From the NCBI GenBank assembly GCA_937125225.1, contig CAKZLE010000031.1, positions 40,889 to 104,888 on the forward strand: DNA of 64,000 bases, given 5' to 3'. The notes beneath the pieces are model-generated. The model searched no databases. It was not told where the DNA came from and saw only the letters and a list, made by a program, of their open reading frames with translations. Both the position numbers and the translations under genes were made by a program. Below are positions 56,777 through 64,000 of the stretch, piece after piece. Source of the stretch: an uncultured Spirochaetia bacterium (GTDB lineage Bacteria > Spirochaetota > Spirochaetia > CAKZLE01). How positions within the stretch are numbered: position 1 is the first letter of the stretch; every line of letters starts with the position of its first letter.

Positions 56777-57238
56777 ATGAAAAAAATAAAATTCACATGT
56801 GTTTTACTTCTGATATTTCTCTTGGTATCAGGTTGTGCCCTCTTAACAGTAGGAGAGGATGGTGATACCTACCTAGCATTTTCTTGGGGAACTAAACCAT
56901 TACGATTATATGATGAAAACCCATCTATACCTGATACAATATATAATAATCAATATTATGAAACGAATGAGGGAAGTTTCTATATGGAATACACCGCTTG
57001 GGATGGCTCTGCCTGGTGGATGAGATATAGTATAACTGCAAATTCTGGAACTATAACAGGTGATGGTGGTCCAGCTTATTTTGATATCAGTTTATACTAT
57101 TTTGGCCCAACTATATATAAATGGAGTTATCCAAGACAAATTTCTCCTAATTCACAACAATTACCAGAAACTCAATATGAACAGAATACAATAAACGGTA
57201 CTACAATTTTATTAGAGTACGGACTATTAAATGAATAA
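56777..57238 (+). CDS. Small lipoprotein of unknown function
   Basis: A 153-residue protein. The lipobox LVSGC puts the lipidated Cys at residue 20, so it is a membrane-anchored lipoprotein. The mature part is rich in Tyr, Trp, Gly and Ser (YMEYTAWDGSAWWMRYS) and appears beta-structured. No family was recognised. Transcribed in the same direction as its neighbours with a 118-base gap. Confidence 0.75.
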   Translation: MKKIKFTCVLLLIFLLVSGCALLTVGEDGDTYLAFSWGTKPLRLYDENPSIPDTIYNNQYYETNEGSFYMEYTAWDGSAWWMRYSITANSGTITGDGGPAYFDISLYYFGPTIYKWSYPRQISPNSQQLPETQYEQNTINGTTILLEYGLLNE

Positions 57239-57293
57239 TAGTCTTATTAAGAATGCGCACATACAGAATATGATTCATACTTAGGAGTAACAG

Positions 57294-57833
57294 ATGAAAA
57301 AATCACTTTGCCTTATTCTCATTTTATGCTTTTTCCTGCCAATCAGTCTTTTTGCAGAAAGCATTGAGCAACAATTAACTTCCGAACAATTAAGAGAGTT
57401 TAACTATTCAAAACTTTCTTTTGATACTCAATCTGGGTCCTTTGGTTCATTATCACAATATGGGTCTTTTTCTACATCAAATTATAAATACTGGATTCCA
57501 TTTGAAGGTACTGAAAAGATTTCAGAACCATTATTTTTTGAGATTGCAGGTTATGAGAAAGAAGCTTTAGCTGCACAGAAATATGAGAAGACCAGAGATG
57601 CTCTATTTTGGTCAGGGCTTATAACTTCTGCAGCAGGGTTTTTAATTTCTATTTCAGCCGATTATTATGATGATGCAAGGTATACAACAGGGATGGTTAT
57701 TGCTTGTATAGGTGCTGGAGCTACTGCAGGGGGTTTCGGAATGATGATATCTAATAAGTATCCTTCGAATATTGCTGAGATGGCAGCCTCAGATTACAAT
57801 ACAAGATTAGCGAACGATTTACTCGGTAAATAA
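57294..57833 (+). CDS. Small exported protein with C-terminal membrane segments
   Basis: A 179-residue protein: signal peptide residues 1-21 (ending SLFAES), a Ser/Tyr-rich middle, and two hydrophobic segments (about 103-122 and 132-152, the second AIGAGATAGGFGMM-like) near the C-terminus. AGGAG precedes the ATG. No family was recognised. It ends just before the deleted IS21 element at 57841. Confidence 0.72.
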   Translation: MKKSLCLILILCFFLPISLFAESIEQQLTSEQLREFNYSKLSFDTQSGSFGSLSQYGSFSTSNYKYWIPFEGTEKISEPLFFEIAGYEKEALAAQKYEKTRDALFWSGLITSAAGFLISISADYYDDARYTTGMVIACIGAGATAGGFGMMISNKYPSNIAEMAASDYNTRLANDLLGK

Positions 57834-57840
57834 TCAATTG

Positions 57841-57912
57841 TGAATCTGACGGTCCAACCCAACCAACTGACCGGAGTAAACCCGGCCAGTTGACGGTATA
57901 AACCCTACCATA
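57841..57912 (+). repeat. Terminal inverted repeat of deleted IS21 element, istB side
   Basis: Begins TGAATCTGACGG and ends CCTACCATA; inverted partner at 58366-58437. GACCGGAG and AAACCC within it are shared exactly. IS21-family ends carry several transposase-binding repeats of this kind. Confidence 0.75.
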
Positions 57913-57929
57913 AGATATGAGAAGATTTC

Positions 57930-58109
57930 TTATGGTTTATCACTATACCGTTTTCTCATATCATCTCCACCTAGGAGAAAAGTATAAGAAGATGCAGTGA
58001 TTCGACCTCTAATAGATTCTCCCAATGAATGATTTTCAATCAACTTCGACCAATTTTCTGTATCGAGTTGAGAACAAAGAATCATTGAAGTGTTCAATAT
58101 CTGAATTGG
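57930..58109 (-). pseudogene. istB: istB C-terminal remnant
   Basis: An open frame of 59 codons whose translation contains LCSQLDTENWSKLIENHSLG and SSYTFLLGGDDMRKR, matching the end of IstB helper ATPases (CSQ...W...D.I..R....SY...I.G..MRKR). The ATPase core is missing. It follows the istA fragment in the same direction after a deletion and frame change. Confidence 0.7.
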
Positions 58110-58174
58110 TTATCACAAAAAACTGTATTGGTCACGGATTCTGCTTGGAAAAAGGTAATTTCTTTATCTTTAGT

Positions 58175-58285
58175 TTATTTGAGACATAGAGATACTGAAC
58201 CTCTGGAACAGTGAAGACTATTTGCGATAGCTCGTTGACTGAAATCTCCATAATGTAAACGAAGGATTTCTTTGTAATTAGTCAT
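58175..58285 (-). pseudogene. istA: istA N-terminal remnant
   Basis: Starts at ATG 58285 with AGGAGG four bases upstream; it encodes MTNYKEILRLHYGDFSQRAI followed by ANSLHCSRGSVS, the helix-turn-helix of IstA transposases (usual form MxxYREILRLxxxGxSxRxIA), then TAA after 36 codons. The catalytic domain is lost. The intact start and ribosome-binding site show the deletion is in the interior. Confidence 0.75.
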
Positions 58286-58365
58286 ATGACCTCCTAAATA
58301 AGATATTGCTCATCTGCTTGAGCACTTATTCTAAGATGTCATAGTGAGTGGCCTTTGTGTATTAG

Positions 58366-58437
58366 TATGGTAGGTTTTACGCCGTTTGTTGGCTGGGTTT
58401 TCTCCGGTCGAGTGGCAGGGTTACCCCGTTAGACTCA
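58366..58437 (-). repeat. Terminal inverted repeat of deleted IS21 element, istA side
   Basis: Inverted partner of 57841-57912, lying 80 bases before the istA start. Read on the minus strand it begins TGAGTCTAACGG and ends CCTACCATA. Confidence 0.75.
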
Positions 58438-58507
58438 CTTTATGCTTTCCCTAGCTCTTGCAATTTTTCGAGCTCAACGACACAATACAGTAACATTTAT
58501 TGTTATT

Positions 58508-58543
58508 GAGGAGCACACTACTTTTGCGGGTGAGGTGCTCCTC
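58508..58543 (+). terminator. Intrinsic terminator candidate
   Basis: GAGGAGCAC pairs perfectly with GTGCTCCTC across an 18-base loop, followed by TTCCTTTTTC. No intact gene lies just upstream on the plus strand, so it may be left from a lost gene. Confidence 0.55.
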
Positions 58544-58606
58544 TTCCTTTTTCTAGAGGTTCTAGTCAGTATAATCTGTATTTGTAATTTGTCTAATCAA
58601 ACGTGA

Positions 58607-58840
58607 GAATTCGATACACTTCTATTCAAGATAATCTGGGACTCTACAGAAGTCAGTAGTATCTTGTATGGCGAGAGAAAAGGGAATAGAAATGCAGACT
58701 ATCTGTATCCAAACTTCGAGCAGCTTAGTGAAGAACTCAAGAAACCGCATGTCACCAGAGGGTTGCTCTGGAGAGAGTACCTCATCGGGTGTCAGCAGAG
58801 GCTATACTTTGGTGATATCTCCATTACCTTGTGCATATGA
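58607..58840 (+). pseudogene. istA: istA internal fragment (IS21 family)
   Basis: A 77-codon open frame with no start. Its translation has NADYLYPNFEQLSEELKKPH followed by VTRGLLWREYL, matching the IstA segment (xPDYxxIHxELxxxxVTLxLLWxEYx). It is on the opposite strand to the 597-bp element, so it comes from a second IS21 copy or an inversion. Confidence 0.6.
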
Positions 58841-59274
58841 TCTTTATCAAATCCAATCATCTTTAATTCTACCCCTGGCAGTACTTGCAGCATCGGTAAT
58901 ATCTGAAATCGATTCTATGGAGGATACATCATAATTAGTATAAAAGTTCAGCTTAATGTTGTGTGTATAAACAGATGATAACTGAGGTTTATAGTAGATT
59001 TATGGTAGAATTTTGGTAGCAATACCAACTAATAAAGAGGTTGAAAATCTCTTAGCAATTATACCATCAATATGCAGTTGAATACCACCTATCCTTTTAA
59101 GCGATTCTAGGACCGGTGCTGAATGTTTTTAAAAAACGCTAATATTATATATTACACTCACTATCAATAACTTATTTTTAAAGTTTTACAACATATCACT
59201 CTATTTTGGCTTATAATAACACTTGTATATATAATCATCAGAATAAGATGATAGGTCAAGGAGAAATAGAATTA
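58841..59274. other. A+T-rich stretch before the McrBC genes
   Basis: No gene, repeat or RNA was recognised. It probably holds the promoter for mcrBC; several AT-rich candidates exist and none is distinctive. An in-frame TTG at 59206 could extend mcrB by 23 codons. Confidence 0.45.
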
Positions 59275-60708
59275 ATGCAAGAAGACATTACATATTGGGC
59301 CTTTAAGCATAAACCAGGAACTGATGGTTCATTTGAGTCAATACTTTATGTTGAGAAAGCTTTAAAATTAAAATCTGCAATAATGCAATATGAATATGGG
59401 TACCAGGATCAAAAAAAGGTTACTCAAAATTGGAAACGTTTATTAGATATTAAAATAGGAGATATTATTTTTTTAAGGGGTGACACCAATATACATGCAT
59501 ATGGTGTAGTTATAAAGCCAAGAAAAGAACCTGATGAAATAATATCAATAGATAAAATATTAAACAATCCAAAATCAAATCAATATAGATCTGACAAATA
59601 TTCAGGATGTATTTCTTTTGAAGAAAGCGATGTGTTTTATGAAGATTTGGCAGAAGGAGAGCAAGAGTGGGGGCAACGAATTGATGTAGATAATTGGCAT
59701 TTCTTTCATAAAAAAGGAATTTATGCACAAAGCAAAGAATATTATTTAGAAGGTGAAAGTGACTACGGTGTTTTAAAACAAATGAAAAATATAAGGGCTA
59801 AAGAAATTATGTCAGAATTAGAAAATGCAAAACTTGGTAAAATTGGTAAAAAGGCAAAAGATTTGCTTTATATAAATAAGAACTTAATTCTTACAGGAGC
59901 TCCAGGGACTGGTAAGACTTATTTAGCAAGAGAAATTGCAAAGACAATGAATGCAGAAATAGAATTTGTACAATTTCATCCTTCATATGACTATACAGAT
60001 TTTGTAGAAGGTTTACGCCCGATTAAAAAGGGTGGTTCAGAGCTAAGTTTTGACTTGAAAGATGGTATATTTAAGCGTTTCTGTAAATTAGCCCTTAAAA
60101 ATCTATTAGACAGTAAGAAAACAACGAATAATTCTACTAAAAAGAATTTTGTACTCATTATTGATGAAATTAATAGAGCGGAGATTTCTAAAGTATTTGG
60201 AGAATTATTTTTTTCAATTGACCCAGGTTACAGAGGAGAGAAAGGTAGGGTTAAAACTCAATACTCGAACCTTCTAGATGTTGGAGATGTATTTTATGAT
60301 GGTTTTTTTATTCCAGAGAATGTCTACATTATTGGAACTATGAATGATATTGATAGGAGCGTTGAATCTTTTGATTTCGCTATGCGTAGACGTTTTGCAT
60401 GGCAAGAAATAAAAGCAAAAGATAGAATAATAATGTGGAATGGTGTAATAGATAAATGGAAAAAGGAGGCTTTTAAAAGAATGGATTCTTTAAATTCTAA
60501 AATCGAATCGATCCAAGGTTTAGGAACAGTATTTCATATTGCCCCAGCTTATTTTCTAAACCTGGAAAAATATTCTGGAGATTTTGATCGCCTATGGGAA
60601 AATCATCTAAAAGGCGTCTTATTTGAATATCTTCGTGGATTACCAAATAATGAAGATTCATTAAAGGACCTAAAAAGTGCTTATGATACTCCAATAGAAG
60701 CAGAATAG
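59275..60708 (+). CDS. mcrB: McrB-type GTP-dependent restriction subunit
   Basis: About 477 residues (500 if the TTG at 59206 is used). The N-terminal 150 residues hold YWAFKHKPG and IKIGDIIFLRG...HAYGVVI, then WGQRIDVDNWHF, resembling an EVE/PUA-like modified-base reader. The AAA+ motor follows: Walker A GAPGTGKT (about 208-215), Walker B VLIIDEINRA and the McrB-specific TMNDIDRS (about 355-362). It drives DNA translocation and partners McrC in cutting modified DNA. AAGGAG lies 11 bases before ATG 59275. A+T-rich codon use, unlike the sugar operons, suggests horizontal acquisition. Confidence 0.92.
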   Translation: MQEDITYWAFKHKPGTDGSFESILYVEKALKLKSAIMQYEYGYQDQKKVTQNWKRLLDIKIGDIIFLRGDTNIHAYGVVIKPRKEPDEIISIDKILNNPKSNQYRSDKYSGCISFEESDVFYEDLAEGEQEWGQRIDVDNWHFFHKKGIYAQSKEYYLEGESDYGVLKQMKNIRAKEIMSELENAKLGKIGKKAKDLLYINKNLILTGAPGTGKTYLAREIAKTMNAEIEFVQFHPSYDYTDFVEGLRPIKKGGSELSFDLKDGIFKRFCKLALKNLLDSKKTTNNSTKKNFVLIIDEINRAEISKVFGELFFSIDPGYRGEKGRVKTQYSNLLDVGDVFYDGFFIPENVYIIGTMNDIDRSVESFDFAMRRRFAWQEIKAKDRIIMWNGVIDKWKKEAFKRMDSLNSKIESIQGLGTVFHIAPAYFLNLEKYSGDFDRLWENHLKGVLFEYLRGLPNNEDSLKDLKSAYDTPIEAE

Positions 60709-62010
60709 ATGGTGAGAACAACTGATAACAATAAAGGGATTAAAATTAGTAATGAAATTGTTTCAGATTTTAGAGGTATTTCAAATAAAAAAATCAATAG
60801 TTTAATCTCAGAGAACAATTCAAACTTACTTATTTTTCCTGATGATCTTAATCAAACTGAAGATAAAATAGGTAATGAAATCATTTTCTCTATACAGAAC
60901 AATATCCTAACGACAGGGAATATTATGGGATTCATTGGATGTAACGGAAGTGAAATAACAATCCAATCTCGTTTTGATAAATGTGATAAAAATTATTTCT
61001 TACATTACATGCTTCAGAAAGTATTTTCTATAAACATGTTTAATCTAAAACATGGGATAAATAATGAGGCAATTTTTGATTTTTTGATTTATCTCTTCCC
61101 CTACTATTTGAAAAAAGCATTAAGGCAAGGTTTATATAAAGAATACCACAAACAAGAATACAATGATTCAAATGTCAAAGGTAGTATAGACTTCAATAAA
61201 CACATTCGAAGTAATTTACCTTTTGTTGGCAATATCGCGTATCGCGTAAGAGAACACAGTTATGAGAATAAAATATCTCATCTAATCAGGCATACTATAG
61301 AATATATTAAAAAGCATAAATTCGCTCAGGGTATATTAAAACTTGATTTAGAAACACAAAATTGTATAAATGAAATTATTCAAGTTACACCAAGATATGA
61401 TTATAGAGACCGTTTATCAATAATTAATAAAAATCTCAAACCATTTTCACATCCATTTTTTTTTGAATATAAGGAACTTAAGAAAATTTGTATGCAAATA
61501 TTGAGATATGAAGGTTTAAAGTATGGCAATGAAAAAGACAAAATATATGGTTTATTATTTGATGGGGCATGGCTTTGGGAAGAGTATTTAAATACAATCT
61601 TAAAACATCAGGCATTTAAACATCCACAGAATAAGTGTAACGCAGATCCAATATATCTATTTAAAGATTCAGGTTATAAGCAATATCCAGATTTCTGGAA
61701 GGAGAATATAGTATTAGATGCAAAATATAAAAACCTATCAAAAAAAATTGAAAGAGATGATATGCATCAGATTATTACTTATATGCATGTAAAGGTAGCA
61801 AGTTATGGCGCCTTTTTATTTCCTTCAGAAAAAACAGTTGATAAACATATTGGAAGACTTAATGGTTTTGGAGGAGATCTATACACATTATCTATTGGGA
61901 TTCCACGAAACTCATCAAATTTCTATGAGTTTACTTCCATAATGGCACTGAATGAAAATAAATTTAAAGAAATAGTAAATAGAATTAGTAATACAGGATG
62001 CTCTACATAA
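60709..62010 (+). CDS. mcrC: McrC-type nuclease subunit
   Basis: A 433-residue subunit starting directly after the mcrB stop codon. The C-terminal nuclease has the PD-(D/E)xK pattern YPDFW (Asp328) and LDAKYK (Asp337, Lys339), then QIITYMHVKV as the following helix. The N-terminal part (IQNNILTTGNIMGFIGCNG, ITIQSRF) is typical of McrC. With McrB it would restrict phage or foreign DNA carrying modified cytosines; the methyl or other modification recognised is unknown. It is followed after 44 bases by an insertion sequence. Confidence 0.93.
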   Translation: MVRTTDNNKGIKISNEIVSDFRGISNKKINSLISENNSNLLIFPDDLNQTEDKIGNEIIFSIQNNILTTGNIMGFIGCNGSEITIQSRFDKCDKNYFLHYMLQKVFSINMFNLKHGINNEAIFDFLIYLFPYYLKKALRQGLYKEYHKQEYNDSNVKGSIDFNKHIRSNLPFVGNIAYRVREHSYENKISHLIRHTIEYIKKHKFAQGILKLDLETQNCINEIIQVTPRYDYRDRLSIINKNLKPFSHPFFFEYKELKKICMQILRYEGLKYGNEKDKIYGLLFDGAWLWEEYLNTILKHQAFKHPQNKCNADPIYLFKDSGYKQYPDFWKENIVLDAKYKNLSKKIERDDMHQIITYMHVKVASYGAFLFPSEKTVDKHIGRLNGFGGDLYTLSIGIPRNSSNFYEFTSIMALNENKFKEIVNRISNTGCST

Positions 62011-62048
62011 ACGCATGAACTAGATTCCCCTATGACAACCAGTATGCT

Positions 62049-62054
62049 TTGACT
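62049..62054. repeat. Target-site duplication TTGACT, left copy
   Basis: TTGACT directly abuts the left terminal repeat and is repeated at 63792-63797 beyond the right terminal repeat. Confidence 0.85.
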
Positions 62055-62127
62055 CCTGCATTCCCGAAACTCCTAACGAGGAAACCATAAATATCGCGAT
62101 TTAAAGACCTAGAAGCGTAGAGTTGCC

Positions 62128-62168
62128 TTGAACCGAAACTCGTTATGTGTTACTATACACGTAACGAG
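62128..62168 (+). promoter_or_regulatory. Transposase promoter and RBS-sequestering hairpin
   Basis: TTGAAC (62128-62133), 17 bases and TACTAT (62151-62156) form a promoter candidate. CTCGTTATGTGT (62139-62150) pairs with ACACGTAACGAG (62157-62168; one G.T pair), and its right arm contains the GAGG used by the transposase start. The left arm lies upstream of the expected start of transcription, so only read-through RNA from mcrC would fold and hide the site, while the element's own transcript would be translated. Confidence 0.55.
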
Positions 62169-62179
62169 GTATGGAAGAA

Positions 62180-63775
62180 ATGGCTATAGTCTATCAGAAG
62201 GATAAACGCTCCGGAATCACCTACGCATATGAATCGAAATCCTATTGGGACAAGGAAAAGAAACAATCTCGGTCAAAGAGAACTCTGATTGGCAGAGTGG
62301 ATGTAGAAACCGGAGATATCGTGCCGACTGATGGTCGGGTACGGAAGAAACGCGAGAAAGCTTGTGCAACTGAAGTTCTACCACTTCCTGAACGGTACTT
62401 CTTTGGTGCGACCTACCTGCTTGACCAGATCGGGAAGAATCTTGGACTCATTGATGATCTGAAGACCTGTTTCCCTCGGCAGTATACCCAGATTCTCTCC
62501 ATTGCTTATTTTATGATTCTTGAAGACCATAGCCCACTGTCACGATTCGGGAAATGGGCAGGGTTACATCATCATCCCTATGGAGATGACATCCTCTCAC
62601 AGCGGAGCAGTGAACTATTCGCATCGATCACTGAAGCCCAGAAACAGCAATTCTTCCGACTGCAGGGTGACAGGAAAGTAGAAAAAGAGTACTGGGCCTA
62701 TGATACGACTTCAATCTCAAGTTATTCCGGACAACTGCGACAAGCACAGTTCGGGAAGAATAAAGAACATGATCGGTTACCGCAGATCAATCTGGCCATG
62801 GTATTCGGTCAGGATTCAGGATTACCCTTCTATTACCGGAAGTTAGCGGGTAATACTCCGGACTCGAAGACCATGGGTGCCTTGATCGCAGATCTGTACC
62901 AGATAGGTTACAAGAAAGTGAAACTGGTGATGGATCGGGGATTCTATAGTGCATCAAACATCAATGCACTCTATAAGCATCACATCAAGTTCCTCCTAGG
63001 AGTCTCGATGTCATTAAAATACATCCGAGCAGAACTTGATGAGATCTATGATGGATTCAGATCTTTTGAATCCTATAACCGGACCTATGAGCTATATATG
63101 AATACGATAGCTACTATCTGGAAGTATGAGCAGCATCGTCCCTATAAGGGTGATACGATCACGGAAGATAGACGAATCTCCATTCACTATTACTTCAATA
63201 GCGATAAAGCTGCAGAGGATGAAAAAGCATTCGATCGCCGCTTACAGGAGTTCTATGATGAACTGGCTTCAGGAAAGCAGGTTCCCAGTCATACGAAGCA
63301 GTATGAGAAGTATTTTACGGTTAAGAAGACCCCAAAACGAGGGATTCAGATTACCGTAAACCAGGATGCAGTAACTGATGCCAAACGATACTATGGATTC
63401 TTTGCACTCATCAGTAATCAACGCATGGATGCGATCACAGCTCTTGAAGTATACCGAACCAAAGATGTGGTTGAGAAGGCCTTCGGTAATGTGAAAGATA
63501 GACTGAACATGCGAAGGACGCTGACCTCTTCAGAGAGAAGTTTGGAGGGGAAACTATTCGTCTCATTTATAGGCTTGATCCTTCTCTCCTACTTAAAGAA
63601 ACAGATGCAGGATACCAGGTTATTTGAGAAGTATACGATGAACCAAGTGTTCGATAAACTCGATGTGATAGAGTGCTATTCCTATCCAGGAAAACAGCTG
63701 AAGTCAAGAGACCTGCTCGATAAACAACGAGATCTTTACCAAACCCTTGGAATCAAGCCTCCATCCTCGTTATGA
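62180..63775 (+). CDS. IS1634/IS4-family DDE transposase
   Basis: About 531 residues. The preferred start is ATG 62180 (MAIVYQKD) with GAGG ten bases upstream; ATG 62171 is one base from that site and less likely. Catalytic segments: WAYDTTSIS (first Asp), VMDRGFYSASN (second Asp) and YRTKDVVEKAFGNVK (Glu; close to the IS4 signature Y-x2-R-x3-E-x6-K, with Lys in the place of Arg). Stop codon lies inside the right terminal repeat. It cuts and joins the ends of this element. Confidence 0.9.
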   Translation: MAIVYQKDKRSGITYAYESKSYWDKEKKQSRSKRTLIGRVDVETGDIVPTDGRVRKKREKACATEVLPLPERYFFGATYLLDQIGKNLGLIDDLKTCFPRQYTQILSIAYFMILEDHSPLSRFGKWAGLHHHPYGDDILSQRSSELFASITEAQKQQFFRLQGDRKVEKEYWAYDTTSISSYSGQLRQAQFGKNKEHDRLPQINLAMVFGQDSGLPFYYRKLAGNTPDSKTMGALIADLYQIGYKKVKLVMDRGFYSASNINALYKHHIKFLLGVSMSLKYIRAELDEIYDGFRSFESYNRTYELYMNTIATIWKYEQHRPYKGDTITEDRRISIHYYFNSDKAAEDEKAFDRRLQEFYDELASGKQVPSHTKQYEKYFTVKKTPKRGIQITVNQDAVTDAKRYYGFFALISNQRMDAITALEVYRTKDVVEKAFGNVKDRLNMRRTLTSSERSLEGKLFVSFIGLILLSYLKKQMQDTRLFEKYTMNQVFDKLDVIECYSYPGKQLKSRDLLDKQRDLYQTLGIKPPSSL

Positions 63776-63791
63776 GTCTCGGGAATACAGG

Positions 63792-63797
63792 TTGACT
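63792..63797. repeat. Target-site duplication TTGACT, right copy
   Basis: Exact copy of 62049-62054, immediately after the right terminal repeat. Confidence 0.85.
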
Positions 63798-63930
63798 CTA
63801 ACAGTGTAAGCAATCCTCTCTTCTGCATATCATAGCAATATGCCTTTGCAGCAGTCTTTGTTATTTGTCCTGTGCTTCTAGGACTCAGACGGTTTCCGTC
63901 CTCATCATAGATGCGATAATAATGGCTCAA
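63792..63930 (-). pseudogene. Tyrosine-recombinase (integrase) N-terminal remnant
   Basis: Starts at TTG 63930 and reads SHYYRIYDEDGNRLSPRSTG then QITKTAAKAYCYDMQKRG, the arm-type DNA-binding domain of phage-type integrases (FYxRxYDxDGxRxxxxSTG...AxxxxxxxxKRG). If the insertion sequence is removed, the frame meets TAG after 12 more codons (SKHTGCHRGI), so the gene was already truncated before the insertion; the catalytic domain is gone. The reading that extends to 63736 uses insertion-sequence bases. Suggests an old integrated element here. Confidence 0.6.
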
Positions 63931-63944
63931 GAAGTTTTTCTGTG

Positions 63945-63972
63945 TAATTCAAAGGATCTCTCCTTTGGATTA
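63945..63972. repeat. Perfect hairpin near the right edge
   Basis: TAATTCAAAGGA and TCCTTTGGATTA form a 12-bp stem (one G.T pair) with loop TCTC, just upstream of the integrase remnant. No U-run follows in either direction; it could be a remnant of an attachment or regulatory site. Confidence 0.35.
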
Positions 63973-64000
63973 CGCCTGGTAGCCTCCCAAATCTTCAAAA

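Larger units (their letters stand above)
57841..58437 (-). mobile_element. Internally deleted IS21-family element (597 bp)
   Basis: The ends are 72-bp inverted repeats (57841-57912 and 58366-58437), 53 of 72 positions equal by hand count and without gaps, beginning TGA...TCA. Inside, on the minus strand, are the first 36 codons of istA and then the last 59 codons of istB, with the middle of the element missing. It is a MITE-like derivative that could still be moved by an intact IS21 transposase. No target duplication was seen at the flanks. Confidence 0.75.
62055..63791 (+). mobile_element. Complete insertion sequence, IS1634/IS4-like (1737 bp)
   Basis: Bounded by 28-bp terminal inverted repeats: 62055-62082 and 63764-63791 agree at 25 of 28 positions (CCTG[CT]ATTCCCGA[AG]ACTC...TAACGAGGA) and are flanked by a 6-bp duplication TTGACT. 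It holds one intact transposase gene, so it is potentially active. The clean target duplication suggests a recent insertion. Confidence 0.9.

Noticed and set aside
57841..58437. The 72-bp repeats as integron attC sites (GTTAGAC at one end)
   Set aside because: The two copies face each other with IS21 gene remnants between them, neither copy folds on itself as an attC site would, and no cassette array is present.
58668..58934. An 88-codon plus-strand frame beginning MAREKGIEM
   Set aside because: The overlapping frame at 58607-58840 encodes a recognisable IstA segment; the 88-codon frame is a shadow of it.
63736..63930. A 64-residue minus-strand protein ending GLIPRVW
   Set aside because: Its last third is translated from the terminal repeat of the insertion sequence; only the integrase-like part up to the target duplication is original.
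1..64000. tRNA, rRNA or CRISPR sequences
   Set aside because: No cloverleaf-like sequence, rRNA block or regularly spaced direct repeats was seen on either strand; a short structured stretch at 63945-63972 is a simple hairpin.

Overview
The window looks like part of the chromosome of a free-living, anaerobic, saccharolytic spirochaete (Spirochaetota; Sphaerochaeta, Spirochaeta or Sediminispirochaeta-like). The evidence is the spirochaete-style signal peptides of the binding proteins (ending FAGGQAE, FAGGAQE or FAQG), the many sugar ABC operons, and sulfatases of the cysteine type matured by the oxygen-independent route. Genus and species cannot be fixed from the sequence alone. No rRNA, tRNA or CRISPR array was seen.

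Positions 1-56000 are almost wholly carbohydrate sensing, uptake and catabolism. (1) 1-16905, all minus strand: a glycan-utilisation block with three sulfatases, a GH78-like and a GH106-like alpha-L-rhamnosidase candidate, two complete CUT1 ABC importers (lacking an ATPase gene, as is usual) and a NarL-type two-component pair. It is best read as a locus for a sulfated, rhamnose-containing polysaccharide. (2) 17161-24664: an aldo/keto reductase and an SGNH hydrolase, converging on a YesN/YesM pair that overlaps a sugar isomerase-like gene, with a divergent AraC regulator. (3) 24804-33889: a CUT2 importer with two Gfo/Idh/MocA dehydrogenases and two TIM-barrel isomerases, resembling an inositol- or keto-sugar pathway, with a divergent LacI regulator and clear palindromic operator candidates. 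(4) 35211-41602: a second isomerase-like gene with a TRAP transporter, divergent from an unusual regulator with two DeoR helix-turn-helices, a DeoR effector domain and a periplasmic-binding-like domain. (5) 41749-48055: an AraC regulator, an SGNH hydrolase, another CUT2 importer and a URO-D-family protein. (6) 48598-55696: sensory genes. These are a periplasmic-binding protein with a frameshift in its signal peptide placed one base before a hybrid kinase (a LuxP/LuxQ-like layout), then a 7TMR-DISM-type kinase with its response regulator, and a further convergent response regulator.

From 56199 the character changes. Three small exported proteins of unknown function are followed by an accessory, A+T-rich segment: a 597-bp internally deleted IS21-family element with 72-bp inverted ends, another istA fragment, a McrBC-type modification-dependent restriction system, a complete IS1634/IS4-like insertion sequence with 28-bp terminal repeats and a TTGACT target duplication, and a remnant of a tyrosine-recombinase N-terminus. 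This is a defence or mobility hotspot.

Recurring design features: binding-protein genes are separated from the next transporter gene by a strong hairpin in three of four ABC operons. Several annotated long starts (GTG/TTG) lie inside such hairpins or inside Shine-Dalgarno sequences, so downstream ATG starts are preferred here. All family assignments come from reading motifs by eye; no database search was run.
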